A stretch of 64,000 bases of DNA from Hoeflea sp. 108 (GTDB taxonomy: Bacteria > Pseudomonadota > Alphaproteobacteria > Rhizobiales > Rhizobiaceae): positions 1,242,839-1,306,838 of the forward strand of contig NZ_KB890024.1 of NCBI RefSeq assembly GCF_000372965.1, written 5' to 3'. The notes beneath the pieces were generated by a model that saw only the letters and a program-made list of their open reading frames with translations, did no database searches and was not told where the DNA came from. Of this stretch, positions 1 to 8,726 are shown piece by piece. The translations under genes and the position numbers were made by a program. How positions within the stretch are numbered: position 1 is the first letter of the stretch; each line of letters opens with the position of its first letter.

Positions 1-683
1 ACGGCCGCGAGATTCCCGGCGGCCAGAACCAGATCGTCTATGCGCGCGAGGTCGTCACCGAACGCTTCACCGAAGCGAGCGTGCTGTTCGTGCTCGACCA
101 ACTGGTCAAGGGCGCGGTGCGCGCGATCACCGGCCTGATCGGCGGCATCGCCGCGTTCCTGCCCATTCCCGGCCTCGACGGCCTGGTCAGGTTCGCCAAC
201 ACGGTGATCCGCATGTCGCTGACCTATGTCGACGAGATCATCCTCGGCTACAACATCCGCATCGGCAGCAATTCGCCGTGGCAGACGGCGCGCCAGGGCA
301 TCGTGCTCTATGCCCAGAACGGCAAGACGATGGTCAAGAACGCGATCTGGCTGTCGCTCGTCGTCTGGGCGCTGTCGCTGCTGATTTTCCTGTTCATGCT
401 GGCCCCTGCCGGCGCCATTCTCTACTTCATGCCGGGCGAGATGGCGGGCTGGGGCTTCGTGCTGGCCATCGTCTTCGCCTGGGCCTTCAAGGCGGCGATC
501 ATCGAGCCCTTTGCCGTGGCGTCGCTGATGCAGGTCTATTTCAAGGTGATCGAGGGGCAGGCGCCCAATCCGGAATGGGATCGCAAGCTCGAAGAGGTTT
601 CGTCCAAGTTCCGCGAGTTGAAGGAAAAGGCCTTCGGCTCGGGCGAGGCCTCGCGCTGGGACGGCGCGCCCCGCCGCGCCTGA
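1..683 (+). CDS. Membrane protein of unknown function, 5' truncated by window edge
   Basis: An open frame runs in from the left edge without a start and ends at TGA 681-683, leaving about 226 visible codons. An amphipathic or membrane-associated stretch (VKGAVRAITGLIGGIAAFL) is followed by two clear membrane segments, one starting WLSLVVWALSLLIFLF and one starting WGFVLAIVFAWAF. The tail is charged and cytoplasmic-looking (KLEEVSSKFRELKEKAF). I do not recognise the family. A GTG at 81 could serve as a start, but the same frame stays open and protein-like upstream (REIPGGQNQIVYAREVVTE), so the real start lies outside the window. It converges with the MFS gene on the other strand. Confidence 0.75.
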   Translation, partial: GREIPGGQNQIVYAREVVTERFTEASVLFVLDQLVKGAVRAITGLIGGIAAFLPIPGLDGLVRFANTVIRMSLTYVDEIILGYNIRIGSNSPWQTARQGIVLYAQNGKTMVKNAIWLSLVVWALSLLIFLFMLAPAGAILYFMPGEMAGWGFVLAIVFAWAFKAAIIEPFAVASLMQVYFKVIEGQAPNPEWDRKLEEVSSKFRELKEKAFGSGEASRWDGAPRRA

Positions 684-691
684 CTACGTCG

Positions 692-726
692 GAAAACGGT
701 CCGCGCGAGCGACTGCTCTGCGGACC
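692..726. terminator. Candidate bidirectional terminator between convergent genes
   Basis: GGTCCGC at 698-704 pairs perfectly with GCGGACC at 720-726. Read on the minus strand, the hairpin is followed by GTTTTCC, which fits a terminator for the MFS gene ending at 735. The plus-strand side has only a C/T-rich tail. Confidence 0.5.
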
Positions 727-734
727 CACTTCCT

Positions 735-1949
735 TCATTCCGCCGGTTGAGCTGCAGCAGGTGCGATGCGGAGCGACCGGCCGAGCGACCGCTGGCCGAG
801 GAAGGTAACGACCAGCGCAATGAAGCCCGCGACCAGCGAGACCATAAAGCCGCTGCTCGCGCCCATATGATCGATGATCCAGCCCGAGGCTGATGAGCCT
901 GCGGCCATGCCGATGCTGATGCCGGTGACGGCCCATGTCATGCCCTCGGTGAGCTTGGAGGAGGGGACGACTTTCTCCACCAGCGCCATCGACAGGATGA
1001 TGGTCGGCGACACGGCAACGCCCGCCAGGAACAGCACGACTGACAGCACGGTCACGTTGTCGACCACCAGCAGCGGCAGAGTCGTCAGGGCCGCGAGCGC
1101 GATCGCAATCAATAGCTGCCGCGCGAGCGGCATCTTGAGCTTCATGGCGCCGAAGACGAGGCCGGCGACGAGCGAGCCGGCAGCGTAGGCGGAAAGCGCA
1201 AAGCCCGCGGACGCCTTGTTGCCCTGGGCCTCGGCAAAGGCCACGGCGGTGACCTCGGCTGTGCCGAAGATGGCGCCGATGGCAATCAGCGTGAGCACCA
1301 GAATCTGGACGGGGCCGAGCCAGATCACGGATTTGCCGTCTCTGCGATCCTGCGCATGAACAGGCGGTTCGGTCGAGCGCTGGGCGGCGAAGAGCAGGCT
1401 GCCCACGCCCAGCAACACGGTCGCGACCAGAGGGCCGGCCTCCGGGAAGAAGCCGACGCTGAGACCGATGGCAACGATCGGACCTGTCATGAAGATCACC
1501 TCGTCCATGATCGATTCGAACGCGAAGGCCGTGTGTAGATGTGGCGTGTCGCGGTAGATCTCGGTCCAACGCGCGCGCACCATGGCGCCCATGATCGGGG
1601 TGACGCCTGCGAGTATCGCGAAGGCGAAGAGGACCCAGTTGGGCGCGTCGTAGCGCGTCGCGAGCATCAGCCCGGACAGCGCGATCACCGCGATGGCCGC
1701 GCTCGGCAGCAGGATGCGGACCTGGCCATAACGATCGATAAGCCTTGCGACCTGCGGCGCGACGACAGCGCTGGACAGGGCAAAAACGGCAGCGACGGCG
1801 CCGGCAAGCCAGTATTCGCCGCGGGCCTCCGACAGCATGGTCACGATGCCGAGCGTGACCATGGACATGGGCACGCGCGCGACGAAGCCGGCGGCGGAGA
1901 AGGCCTTGGCGCCGGGCGCCTTGAAGATTTCGCTATATGGATTGCGCAT
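735..1949 (-). CDS. MFS transporter (first of two tandem paralogues)
   Basis: A 404-residue major facilitator protein with about 12 hydrophobic segments, probably a drug or metabolite exporter in the inner membrane. It is a close paralogue of the next gene. Both begin M(R/H)NPY.EIF..PGAK.F and share VRARWTEI(Y/F)RD after segment 4 and the stretch TAFAFES..DE. I chose the ATG at 1949 because it aligns with the start of the paralogue; the frame is open 12 codons further upstream. The upstream Shine-Dalgarno is weak, so translation may depend on readthrough from the neighbouring paralogue 106 bp upstream. No substrate can be assigned from sequence. The family call is firm and the exporter role is inferred from the TetR neighbour. 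Confidence 0.85.
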   Translation of the reverse strand: MRNPYSEIFKAPGAKAFSAAGFVARVPMSMVTLGIVTMLSEARGEYWLAGAVAAVFALSSAVVAPQVARLIDRYGQVRILLPSAAIAVIALSGLMLATRYDAPNWVLFAFAILAGVTPIMGAMVRARWTEIYRDTPHLHTAFAFESIMDEVIFMTGPIVAIGLSVGFFPEAGPLVATVLLGVGSLLFAAQRSTEPPVHAQDRRDGKSVIWLGPVQILVLTLIAIGAIFGTAEVTAVAFAEAQGNKASAGFALSAYAAGSLVAGLVFGAMKLKMPLARQLLIAIALAALTTLPLLVVDNVTVLSVVLFLAGVAVSPTIILSMALVEKVVPSSKLTEGMTWAVTGISIGMAAGSSASGWIIDHMGASSGFMVSLVAGFIALVVTFLGQRSLGRSLRIAPAAAQPAE

Positions 1950-1993
1950 TTTTGTCACCGGGGACGGAGATATCCGAGATTTCAAAGGCAGTC

Positions 1994-2015
1994 GAGCCGC
2001 CAGACCTGGCGGCTC
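1994..2015 (-). terminator. Hairpin between the two MFS genes
   Basis: GAGCCGCCAG (1994-2003) is followed almost at once by its exact complement CTGGCGGCTC (2006-2015). It lies just past the stop of the upstream MFS gene at 2056. Only a short T-poor tail follows on the minus strand, so it may attenuate rather than end transcription. Confidence 0.4.
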
Positions 2016-2055
2016 GTTGATGCTGACAGAACGTTGTTCCTTGCCGAGCGGGGGC

Positions 2056-3276
2056 TTATTCCGCCGCCTGTGGTGCAGCGCCCATCAATTCTACTTCGGG
2101 ACCGCCTGCGAGAGCTTTCTGGCCGAGCAGGACCACAAGGAACGACATCGTGCCTGCGGCGATCGACACCCAGAAGCCGTTCTGGGCACCGAAGGTGTCG
2201 ACGACCCAGCCTGCCACGAAAGCGCCCAGGGCCATGCCGATGCCGATGCCGGTCATCACCCAGGTGATGCCTTCGGTCAGCATGGCCTCGGGAACCCGGC
2301 GTTCGATCAGGCCGAAGGCCATGATGAAGGTGGGCGAGATCGCGACGCCGCTGACGAAGATGGCAAGCGCCAGCAACGGCACCGTGTCTGCGACCAGCAG
2401 GGGCAACGTTGTCAGCGCCACGACGGCAATCGAGATGGCGAGCAGGCGCTGCTTCGGTGCCTTGAGGTTCAACGCGCCGACGATCAGGCCGACGATGAGC
2501 GAGCCGGCGGCATAGACGCCGATGACGAGGCTGGCGGCAGTGGGCTGTCCCAGCTCCTTGGTGATCGCCACGGCACTGACTTCGGCGGTGGCAAAGATCG
2601 AGCCGACGAAGATGAGCGCCAGCGTGATGATCTGGACCGGGCGCAGCATGATGGCCGAGCCGCCGCTCGCGAGCTCAGATGGTCTTACCTTGGGTTCGCT
2701 CGACCTCTGCAGGATGAAAGCCGCCATGCCCAAAGCCAGGAACAGCGTGCTGGCGAGCATGCCCGCTTCGGGGAACAGGGCCACGCTCAGGCCAACGGAC
2801 AGTGAGGCGCCGGCAATATAAACCATTTCGTCGGCGACAGATTCAAAGGCGAAGGCCGTGTTGAGTTCGGGGCGGTCGCGGAAGATTTCAGTCCAGCGAG
2901 CCCTGACCATGGCGGGCACGCTCGGCATTGCCGCAGCGATGAAAGCGGCGACGAACAGCGTCCAGGCCGGCCAGTCATAATGGGCTGCAATGAGCAAGGC
3001 GGCAAAGGCGAGGACGGAAATGACAGTGGTGGGCAGGGCCACTGCTGTCTGGCCAAGCCGGTCGATGCGGCGCGAGATTTGCGGGGCAGCGAACGCGTTG
3101 GTCAGGGCGAACGTGGCCGAGACGGCGCCGGCCAGCCAATATTCGCCGCGCGTCTGCGACAGCATTGCGACGATGCCGATAGGGGCCATGGCGATCGGCA
3201 GGCGGGCGACGAAGGCTGCCGCTGCGAAGCCTTTGGCCCCCGGGACTCTGAAGATTTCACCATACGGATTGTGCAT
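2056..3276 (-). CDS. MFS transporter (operator-proximal paralogue)
   Basis: A 406-residue, roughly 12-segment major facilitator protein, paralogous to the downstream MFS gene along its whole length. The ATG at 3276 has a good Shine-Dalgarno (AGGAG, 7 nt away), so I prefer it to the longer frame starting at 3309. The gene is divergent from a TetR-family regulator, and the 154 bp between them carry four palindromic operators. This is the usual arrangement for an efflux pump repressed by its local TetR protein and induced by its substrate. The export direction and substrate are inferences; the sequence shows only the MFS fold and the regulatory layout. Confidence 0.87.
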   Translation of the reverse strand: MHNPYGEIFRVPGAKGFAAAAFVARLPIAMAPIGIVAMLSQTRGEYWLAGAVSATFALTNAFAAPQISRRIDRLGQTAVALPTTVISVLAFAALLIAAHYDWPAWTLFVAAFIAAAMPSVPAMVRARWTEIFRDRPELNTAFAFESVADEMVYIAGASLSVGLSVALFPEAGMLASTLFLALGMAAFILQRSSEPKVRPSELASGGSAIMLRPVQIITLALIFVGSIFATAEVSAVAITKELGQPTAASLVIGVYAAGSLIVGLIVGALNLKAPKQRLLAISIAVVALTTLPLLVADTVPLLALAIFVSGVAISPTFIMAFGLIERRVPEAMLTEGITWVMTGIGIGMALGAFVAGWVVDTFGAQNGFWVSIAAGTMSFLVVLLGQKALAGGPEVELMGAAPQAAE

Positions 3277-3311
3277 CGGAGCACTCCTGGAAATTCGAGG
3301 ACTCGCCATTT

Positions 3312-3405
3312 ACATACGCGGCGTATGTGAAGAGCTAATTGCATACGCGCCGTATGTCAATTACCATACGCCTCGTATGTGAAAGAAATATACGCCACGT
3401 ATGTG
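3312..3405. promoter_or_regulatory. Array of four palindromic operators, consensus CATACGnnnCGTATG
   Basis: Four copies of a near-perfect inverted repeat lie in the divergent MFS/TetR intergenic region, at 3313-3327, 3342-3356, 3365-3379 and 3389-3403. The half-sites are CATACG and CGTATG with a 3-bp spacer; only the fourth copy has one changed base (TATACG). The first copy extends to a perfect 17-bp palindrome at 3312-3328. Centres are 29, 23 and 24 bp apart. The length and symmetry fit a dimeric TetR-family repressor, presumably the adjacent gene controlling both itself and the MFS gene. Confidence 0.8.
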
Positions 3406-3430
3406 AATGAGATCCGACGAGGAAGAAGCC

Positions 3431-4042
3431 ATGAAGCCAGCGCACAAACCCCGTAGCGAGATGATTGCCGAAACGCGCGCCAAGCTGATCGCGTCCGCGC
3501 GCAAGGCATTCGCGACAGTGGGTTATGCAAACGCTTCGATGGACGACTTCACGGCCGAAGCCGGGCTGACACGTGGCGCGCTTTATCACCATTTTGGCGA
3601 CAAGAAGGGGCTGTTCGAAGCCGTGTTGGCTCAGATCGACCATGAAATGTCCTCGCGCCTGACCGCCATCTCCGCCATGGCCAGGACGCGCTGGCAGGGC
3701 TTTGTCGATGAGAACATCGCTTACGTCGAAATGGCGCTGGAGCCCGAAATCCAGCGCATCGTGCTGCGCGACGGTCCGGCGGTTCTCGGCGACCCGGCGC
3801 AGTGGCCCAACGCCAACGCCTGCATCCTGTCGATCACGGGCAACCTTGTCGCGCTGAAGCAAGAAGGTGTCCTGCGCGACATCGATCCCGAGGCGATGGC
3901 GCGCCTGATAAGCGGTGCTTCGCTCTACGCCGCGCAGTGGATCGCCACTTCCGACGACCCCGATGCGACGTCGAAGAAGGCAGTTCCGGCATTCCGTGCG
4001 CTCATGGAAGGGCTGCTGGTAGACGGCAGGACGACGGTCTGA
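3431..4042 (+). CDS. TetR/AcrR family transcriptional regulator
   Basis: A 203-residue regulator. The N-terminal helix-turn-helix is clear (TRAKLIASARKAFATVGY, then FTAEAGLTRGALYHHFGDKKGLFEAV). The C-terminal all-helical ligand and dimer domain is typical of AcrR-like repressors. The ATG at 3431 has GAGGAAG upstream and is preferred to an in-frame ATG at 3407 that would overlap the operator array. It is divergent from the MFS gene starting at 3276. The most economical reading is a repressor of the MFS pair and of itself, acting on the four palindromes at 3312-3405. The inducer is unknown. Confidence 0.9.
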   Translation: MKPAHKPRSEMIAETRAKLIASARKAFATVGYANASMDDFTAEAGLTRGALYHHFGDKKGLFEAVLAQIDHEMSSRLTAISAMARTRWQGFVDENIAYVEMALEPEIQRIVLRDGPAVLGDPAQWPNANACILSITGNLVALKQEGVLRDIDPEAMARLISGASLYAAQWIATSDDPDATSKKAVPAFRALMEGLLVDGRTTV

Positions 4043-4157
4043 ATGCGAGCCTTGTCCTGGCAGGCCTTGGCTGGAGCATCATGAATCCCGCCCATTTTCC
4101 CCAGGGCTTTGACAGGTATTGCGTGGTCTGGCCGGCCATAGCTGATAAGGTGGGGTG

Positions 4158-5084
4158 ATGACCACGCGGCTCTACACCCATCCGATCTATCTCGAACACC
4201 TGACGCCCGCCGGCCACCCTGAGCGGCCAGACAGGCTGCGCGCCATCCAGCGCGTGCTCGACGACGAGCCGTTCGAAAGGCTCGACCGCGTCGAGGCGCC
4301 TGAGGGCGATGAGCAGACGATTCTCTATGCCCATCCCGAACCATTCGTCGAAGGTATTCGCCGCAAGGTGCCGGAGGAGGGCATGGCGCGGATCGACGGC
4401 GACACTGTGCTGAGCCCCAAGAGCTGGCAGGCTGCGCTGACGGCGATCGGTGCCGCCAATGCTGCCGTCGACGATGTCTTTGCCGGCAAGGCCGACAATG
4501 TCTTTGTCGCCTCGCGCCCGCCGGGGCATCACGCCGAAAAGACCACGGCGATGGGCTTTTGCCTGTTCAACAACGCAGCCATCGCCGCCCGCTATGCTCA
4601 GAAGCGGCATGGCGCCGAACGTGTCGCCATCGTCGACTGGGACGTGCACCACGGCAACGGCACGCAGGACATTTTCTGGGACGATGCGAGCGTGCTCTAT
4701 TGCTCGACCCACCAGATGCCGCTGTTTCCCGGTACCGGCGCCAAAGGCGAGGAAGGCGTCGGCAACATCGTCAACGCGCCGCTGTCGCCCGACACCGGCA
4801 GCGACCATTTCCGCGAGGCGTTCCGCTCACGCGTGCTGCCGGCGCTAGACAGTTTTGCGCCCGACCTGATCATCATCTCGGCCGGTTTCGACGCGCATCA
4901 TCGCGACCCGCTGGCCGAGATCAACCTCACCGAAGCCGATTTCGACTGGGCGACGGGGCAATTGATGGACCGTGCCGCAAGGCATTCGTCAAACCGCCTC
5001 GTCAGCCTGCTCGAGGGCGGCTATGACCTGCAAGGGCTGGCCTTCTCCGTTGCCGCCCACGTGACCCGCCTGATGAAAGGATGA
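4158..5084 (+). CDS. Histone deacetylase family protein (class II-like amidohydrolase)
   Basis: A 308-residue zinc amidohydrolase of the HDAC/acetylpolyamine amidohydrolase fold, which removes acetyl groups from lysines or amines. Visible hallmarks are HPERPDRL near the N-terminus, RPPGHHAE with the catalytic His pair, WDVHHGNGTQ with Asp and His metal ligands, and SAGFDAHHRDP with the second metal Asp. ATG 4158 (immediately after an in-frame GTG) has AAGG 7 nt upstream. The xseB gene starts 3 nt after its stop, so the two are probably cotranscribed. The bacterial substrate is unknown; acetylated polyamines or proteins are both possible. Confidence 0.9.
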   Translation: MTTRLYTHPIYLEHLTPAGHPERPDRLRAIQRVLDDEPFERLDRVEAPEGDEQTILYAHPEPFVEGIRRKVPEEGMARIDGDTVLSPKSWQAALTAIGAANAAVDDVFAGKADNVFVASRPPGHHAEKTTAMGFCLFNNAAIAARYAQKRHGAERVAIVDWDVHHGNGTQDIFWDDASVLYCSTHQMPLFPGTGAKGEEGVGNIVNAPLSPDTGSDHFREAFRSRVLPALDSFAPDLIIISAGFDAHHRDPLAEINLTEADFDWATGQLMDRAARHSSNRLVSLLEGGYDLQGLAFSVAAHVTRLMKG

Positions 5085-5087
5085 ACC

Positions 5088-5339
5088 ATGGCCGTTGAGC
5101 CCAATGACGAAATCAAGGCGATGAGCTTCGAGCAGGCGTTGGCTGCTCTTGAAAAGATCGTCGATGACCTCGAGCGTGGCGACGTGCCGCTCGACCAGTC
5201 GATCAAGATCTACGAGCGTGGCGAAGCGCTGAAGGCGCATTGCGACCGGCTGCTGAAGTCGGCCGAGGACAAGGTCGAAAAGATCCGCCTGTCGCGTGAC
5301 GGCAAGCCTGTCGGCACCGAGCCGCTCGACGCGGAGTGA
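5088..5339 (+). CDS. xseB: Exodeoxyribonuclease VII small subunit
   Basis: An 83-residue acidic helical protein with the family signature SFEQALAALEKIVDDLERGDVPLDQSI and YERGEALKAHCDRLLKSAEDKVEKI. XseB binds the large subunit XseA to form the exonuclease that degrades single-stranded DNA. The length is normal for the family. It sits 3 nt after the HDAC-like gene. XseA is not in the window, which is usual in Rhizobiales. Confidence 0.95.
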   Translation: MAVEPNDEIKAMSFEQALAALEKIVDDLERGDVPLDQSIKIYERGEALKAHCDRLLKSAEDKVEKIRLSRDGKPVGTEPLDAE

Positions 5340-5354
5340 GCGAATACAGTCCGA

Positions 5355-5368
5355 GCTGCCGCGGCAGC
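5355..5368. repeat. 14-bp perfect palindrome after xseB
   Basis: GCTGCCGCGGCAGC begins 15 bp past the xseB stop. There is no T-tract, so it is at best a weak or factor-assisted terminator. Confidence 0.25.
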
Positions 5369-5450
5369 GGCAGCCGGATGGCTTGACCTCGCGGCACGTT
5401 GCGCCCAGTTTTGGCATACCCATACGGTTCATGAAGCCCGGGAGCAGGCG

Positions 5451-5717
5451 ATGTGCCGCAACATCAAGACATTGTTCAATTTCGATCCGCCGGCGACGCA
5501 TGACGAAATCCGTGATGCCGCACTGCAGTTCGTCCGCAAGCTGAGCGGGACGACAAAACCGTCGAAGAAAAACGAAGAGGCGTTTCACCGCGCAGTGGAC
5601 ACCATTGCCGAAGCGGCGCACGAATTGCTGCATTCGATGGAAACACACCAGCACCCTCGCAACCGCGAGGAAGAGGCCGCCAAGGCCAAGGCGCGCTCGG
5701 CGCTGAGATTTGCCTGA
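5451..5717 (+). CDS. DUF2277 domain protein
   Basis: An 88-residue soluble protein starting MCRNIKTLFNFDPPAT, the conserved opening of DUF2277, with the family-typical pattern of a central helix (DAALQFVRKLSG) and a His/Glu-rich region (AFHRAVDTIAEAAHELL). The function is unknown. The conserved Cys2 directly after the initiator Met is notable. It lies between xseB and a pirin gene, all on the same strand, and may share their transcript. Confidence 0.85.
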   Translation: MCRNIKTLFNFDPPATHDEIRDAALQFVRKLSGTTKPSKKNEEAFHRAVDTIAEAAHELLHSMETHQHPRNREEEAAKAKARSALRFA

Positions 5718-5766
5718 GCGGGCGGAACGGGCGGCGGACAGGTTTCAATCAGCTGAGGATACAGTC

Positions 5767-6687
5767 ATGAGTTTTTTCCCGGCCGAAGACCCGACACCGG
5801 GCGACGCTTTTTCCTGCGATCAGATCGAGCTGATGGTGGTGCCCAACGCCAAGGACATTGACGGCTTCCAGGTGCGCCGCGCGCTGCCGACGGCAAGGCG
5901 CAGGCTGGTCGGGCCCTTCATCTTCTTCGATCGTATGGGGCCGGCGATCCTGCGGGCCGGGCATGCGCTCGACGTGCGCCCGCATCCGCATATCGGCCTC
6001 GCCACCGTCACCTATCTTTTCGATGGCAAGATCAGGCATCGCGATTCGCTCGGCACCGAGATGGTGATCGCGCCCGGTGACGTGAACCTGATGACCGCCG
6101 GCCGCGGCATCGTCCATTCCGAGCGCACGCCGGAAGAACTGCGCGGCGCGCCGATGTCGATATCGGGCCTGCAGACCTGGCTGGCCTTGCCCGACGCCAA
6201 GGAGGAGACCGCGCCGATGTTCGAGAACACCGCTGCCGCGGTGCTGCCGACCTTCGATGCCGACGGCGCTTCCGGCCGTCTCATCATCGGCGAGTTCAAG
6301 GGCCTGAAGTCACCGGTGCGCCAGGCATCGGACACGCTTTATGCCGATATCAAGCTGGCGCCGGGCGCGAAGATCAAGATCCCCGCCGACGCCGAGGAGC
6401 GCGCCATCTATACGCTCGGCGGCGAACTCGACATTCTCGGCGACCGGTTTCCCATCGAGCGCCTGCTGGTGTTCCGTCCGGGCGACGAGATCGTTGTCTC
6501 GTCGGAGACTGGCGCTCATTTCATGCTGTTCGGCGGCGCTTCGCTCGGCACCAGGCGTTACATCTGGTGGAACTTCGTCTCGTCGTCGCGGGAGCGCATC
6601 GAGCAGGCCAAGAACGAATGGAAGACCGGCCGCTTTGATATCGTTCCAGGAGATGAGGAGGAGTTCATCCCGCTGCCCGAGGGCTAA
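5767..6687 (+). CDS. Pirin family protein
   Basis: A 306-residue bicupin. The N-terminal cupin has the pirin metal site: HPHIGLATVTYLFDG (two His) followed by GRGIVHSERTPEE (His and Glu). The second cupin covers roughly residues 170-290. Pirins bind iron; some act as quercetin dioxygenases and others as regulators of metabolic enzymes. ATG 5767 has GAGGA upstream and is preferred to an ATG 57 bp earlier, because MSFFPAEDPTPGDAF gives the usual pirin N-terminus. The precise role here cannot be told. Confidence 0.88.
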   Translation: MSFFPAEDPTPGDAFSCDQIELMVVPNAKDIDGFQVRRALPTARRRLVGPFIFFDRMGPAILRAGHALDVRPHPHIGLATVTYLFDGKIRHRDSLGTEMVIAPGDVNLMTAGRGIVHSERTPEELRGAPMSISGLQTWLALPDAKEETAPMFENTAAAVLPTFDADGASGRLIIGEFKGLKSPVRQASDTLYADIKLAPGAKIKIPADAEERAIYTLGGELDILGDRFPIERLLVFRPGDEIVVSSETGAHFMLFGGASLGTRRYIWWNFVSSSRERIEQAKNEWKTGRFDIVPGDEEEFIPLPEG

Positions 6688-6771
6688 CGCCAGCCCCAGG
6701 GCGCGGCACCTCCACGCATTTACTTTCGCAGCCCATGGCCGTATCTGCCGAAGTTCAACTGGTGCGGATTG

Positions 6772-8685
6772 ATGAACGCGAAGCCCGAAACGCCCCTGCT
6801 CGACAAGGTCCGCCTGCCGGCCGACCTGCGCGCTCTGAACGAAGCCCAACTGCCGCAGCTTGCCAGCGAACTGCGCGCCGAGCTGATCGACGTCGTGTCG
6901 CAGACCGGTGGCCATCTCGGCGCGGGCCTTGGTGTGGTCGAGCTGACGGTGGCGCTGCACTATGTTTTCGACACGCCCGGCGACCGCATCATCTGGGATG
7001 TCGGGCACCAGGCCTATCCTCACAAGATCCTGACCGGCCGGCGCGACCGCATGCGCACACTGCGCCAGGAGGGCGGGCTTTCCGGCTTCACCAAGCGGGG
7101 CGAGAGCGAATACGATCCCTTCGGCACCGCGCATTCCTCGACCTCGATTTCGGCCGGCCTCGGCATGGCCGTGGCGCGCGATCTCCAGGGTGGCAGGAAC
7201 AACGTCATCTCGGTTATCGGCGACGGCGCCATGTCCGCCGGCATGGCCTATGAGGCGATGAACAATGCCGGCTCGCTCGACGCGCGCCTGATCGTCATCC
7301 TCAACGACAATGACATGTCGATTGCCCCACCGGCGGGTGCGATGAGCGCCTATCTGGCGCGCCTTGCGTCCGGCCGCACCTATGCCGGCGTGCGCGAGCT
7401 TGGCAAGAAGCTGACCTCCTATCTCGGCCGCCGCGTCGACCGGGCGATCACCCGCGCCGTCGAGCATGCGCGCGGCTTCGTCACCGGCGGCACGTTGTTC
7501 GAGGAGATGGGTTTCTTCCACATCGGCCCCATCGACGGCCACAATCTGGAGCACCTGATTCCGGTGCTGAAGAACGTCCGCGACAATGGCACCGGGCCGG
7601 TGCTGATCCATGTCGTGACCCAGAAGGGCAAGGGCTACGCACCCGCGGAAGCCGCCGCCGACAAATATCACGGCGTCAACAAGTTCGACGTCATCACCGG
7701 TGCGCAGGCCAAGGCGCCGGCCAACGCGCCCGCCTACACCAAGGTCTTTGCAGAGAGCCTGATCCAGGAGGCGCGCGAGGACGAGAAGGTCATTGCGGTC
7801 ACCGCTGCTATGCCCTCGGGCACCGGGCTCGACCTGTTTGGCGAGGCGTTTCCGTCGCGCACCTTCGACGTGGCCATCGCCGAGCAGCATGCGGTCACCT
7901 TCGCCGCGGGGCTTGCGACCGAGGGCTTCAAACCGTTCGTCGCGATCTATTCGACCTTCCTGCAGCGGGCCTACGACCAGGTGGTCCACGATGTGGCGAT
8001 CCAGAAGCTGCCGGTGCGCTTCCCCATCGACCGAGCCGGTTTCGTCGGTGCTGACGGGCCGACCCATTGTGGCGCCTTCGACACGGCCTATCTCGCCTCG
8101 CTGCCGGATTTTGTCGTCATGGCGGCCGCCGACGAGGCTGAACTGCGCCACATGGTGCGCACCGCGGCCGAGTTCGATGAAGGCCCGATCTCGTTCCGTT
8201 ACCCGCGAGGCAACGGCGTCGGCGTCGACATGCCCGCGCGGGGAGAGGTACTGGAGATCGGCAAGGGCCGTATCGTCAAGGAAGGCACCAAGGTGGCGCT
8301 GCTGTCCTTCGGTACCCGTCTCAAGGATTGCCTGCTCGCCGCCGAAGAACTCGGCGCTGCCGGCCTGTCGACGACAGTTGCCGACGCGCGCTTCGCCAAG
8401 CCTCTGGACGAGGAGCTGATCCGTCGCCTGGCGCGCTCGCACGAGGTGCTGGTCATGGTCGAGGAAGGCTCGGTTGGCGGCTTCACCAGCCAGGTGCTGG
8501 ACTTCCTTGCGCGCAATGGCTTGCTCGACAGTGGCCTCAAGGTGCGTCCGATGACGCTGCCCGACCGCTTTGTCGATCATGCCAATCCCGACAAGATGTA
8601 TGCCGATGCCGGACTGGACTCGGCGGGCATCGTGCGTGCCGTGTTCGCAGCTCTTGGCAAGTCGGCACAGGCGGCGCGCGCCTGA
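6772..8685 (+). CDS. dxs: 1-deoxy-D-xylulose-5-phosphate synthase
   Basis: A 637-residue thiamine-diphosphate transketolase-like enzyme that condenses pyruvate with glyceraldehyde 3-phosphate, the entry step of the MEP isoprenoid pathway. Visible features: GGHLGAGLGVVELTVALHY, the ThDP motif GDGAMSAGMAYEAMNNAG, EEMGFFHIGPIDGHN, and in the pyrimidine-binding domain IAEQHAVTFAAGLA with its catalytic Glu. The C-terminal transketolase domain is complete. An in-frame TTG immediately precedes the ATG. The downstream tlyA follows after 41 bp. IspH, the last MEP enzyme, is encoded at 21.4 kb in this window. Confidence 0.97.
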   Translation: MNAKPETPLLDKVRLPADLRALNEAQLPQLASELRAELIDVVSQTGGHLGAGLGVVELTVALHYVFDTPGDRIIWDVGHQAYPHKILTGRRDRMRTLRQEGGLSGFTKRGESEYDPFGTAHSSTSISAGLGMAVARDLQGGRNNVISVIGDGAMSAGMAYEAMNNAGSLDARLIVILNDNDMSIAPPAGAMSAYLARLASGRTYAGVRELGKKLTSYLGRRVDRAITRAVEHARGFVTGGTLFEEMGFFHIGPIDGHNLEHLIPVLKNVRDNGTGPVLIHVVTQKGKGYAPAEAAADKYHGVNKFDVITGAQAKAPANAPAYTKVFAESLIQEAREDEKVIAVTAAMPSGTGLDLFGEAFPSRTFDVAIAEQHAVTFAAGLATEGFKPFVAIYSTFLQRAYDQVVHDVAIQKLPVRFPIDRAGFVGADGPTHCGAFDTAYLASLPDFVVMAAADEAELRHMVRTAAEFDEGPISFRYPRGNGVGVDMPARGEVLEIGKGRIVKEGTKVALLSFGTRLKDCLLAAEELGAAGLSTTVADARFAKPLDEELIRRLARSHEVLVMVEEGSVGGFTSQVLDFLARNGLLDSGLKVRPMTLPDRFVDHANPDKMYADAGLDSAGIVRAVFAALGKSAQAARA

Positions 8686-8726
8686 CCGGCGCTTGCGTTG
8701 CGGTCGCGCATTCGTCATTGAAAGCC

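Noticed and set aside
6310..8718. An 802-codon open frame on the minus strand opposite pirin and dxs
   Set aside because: Antisense shadow of dxs with low-complexity, Arg/Gly/Asp-rich translation and no recognisable domain.
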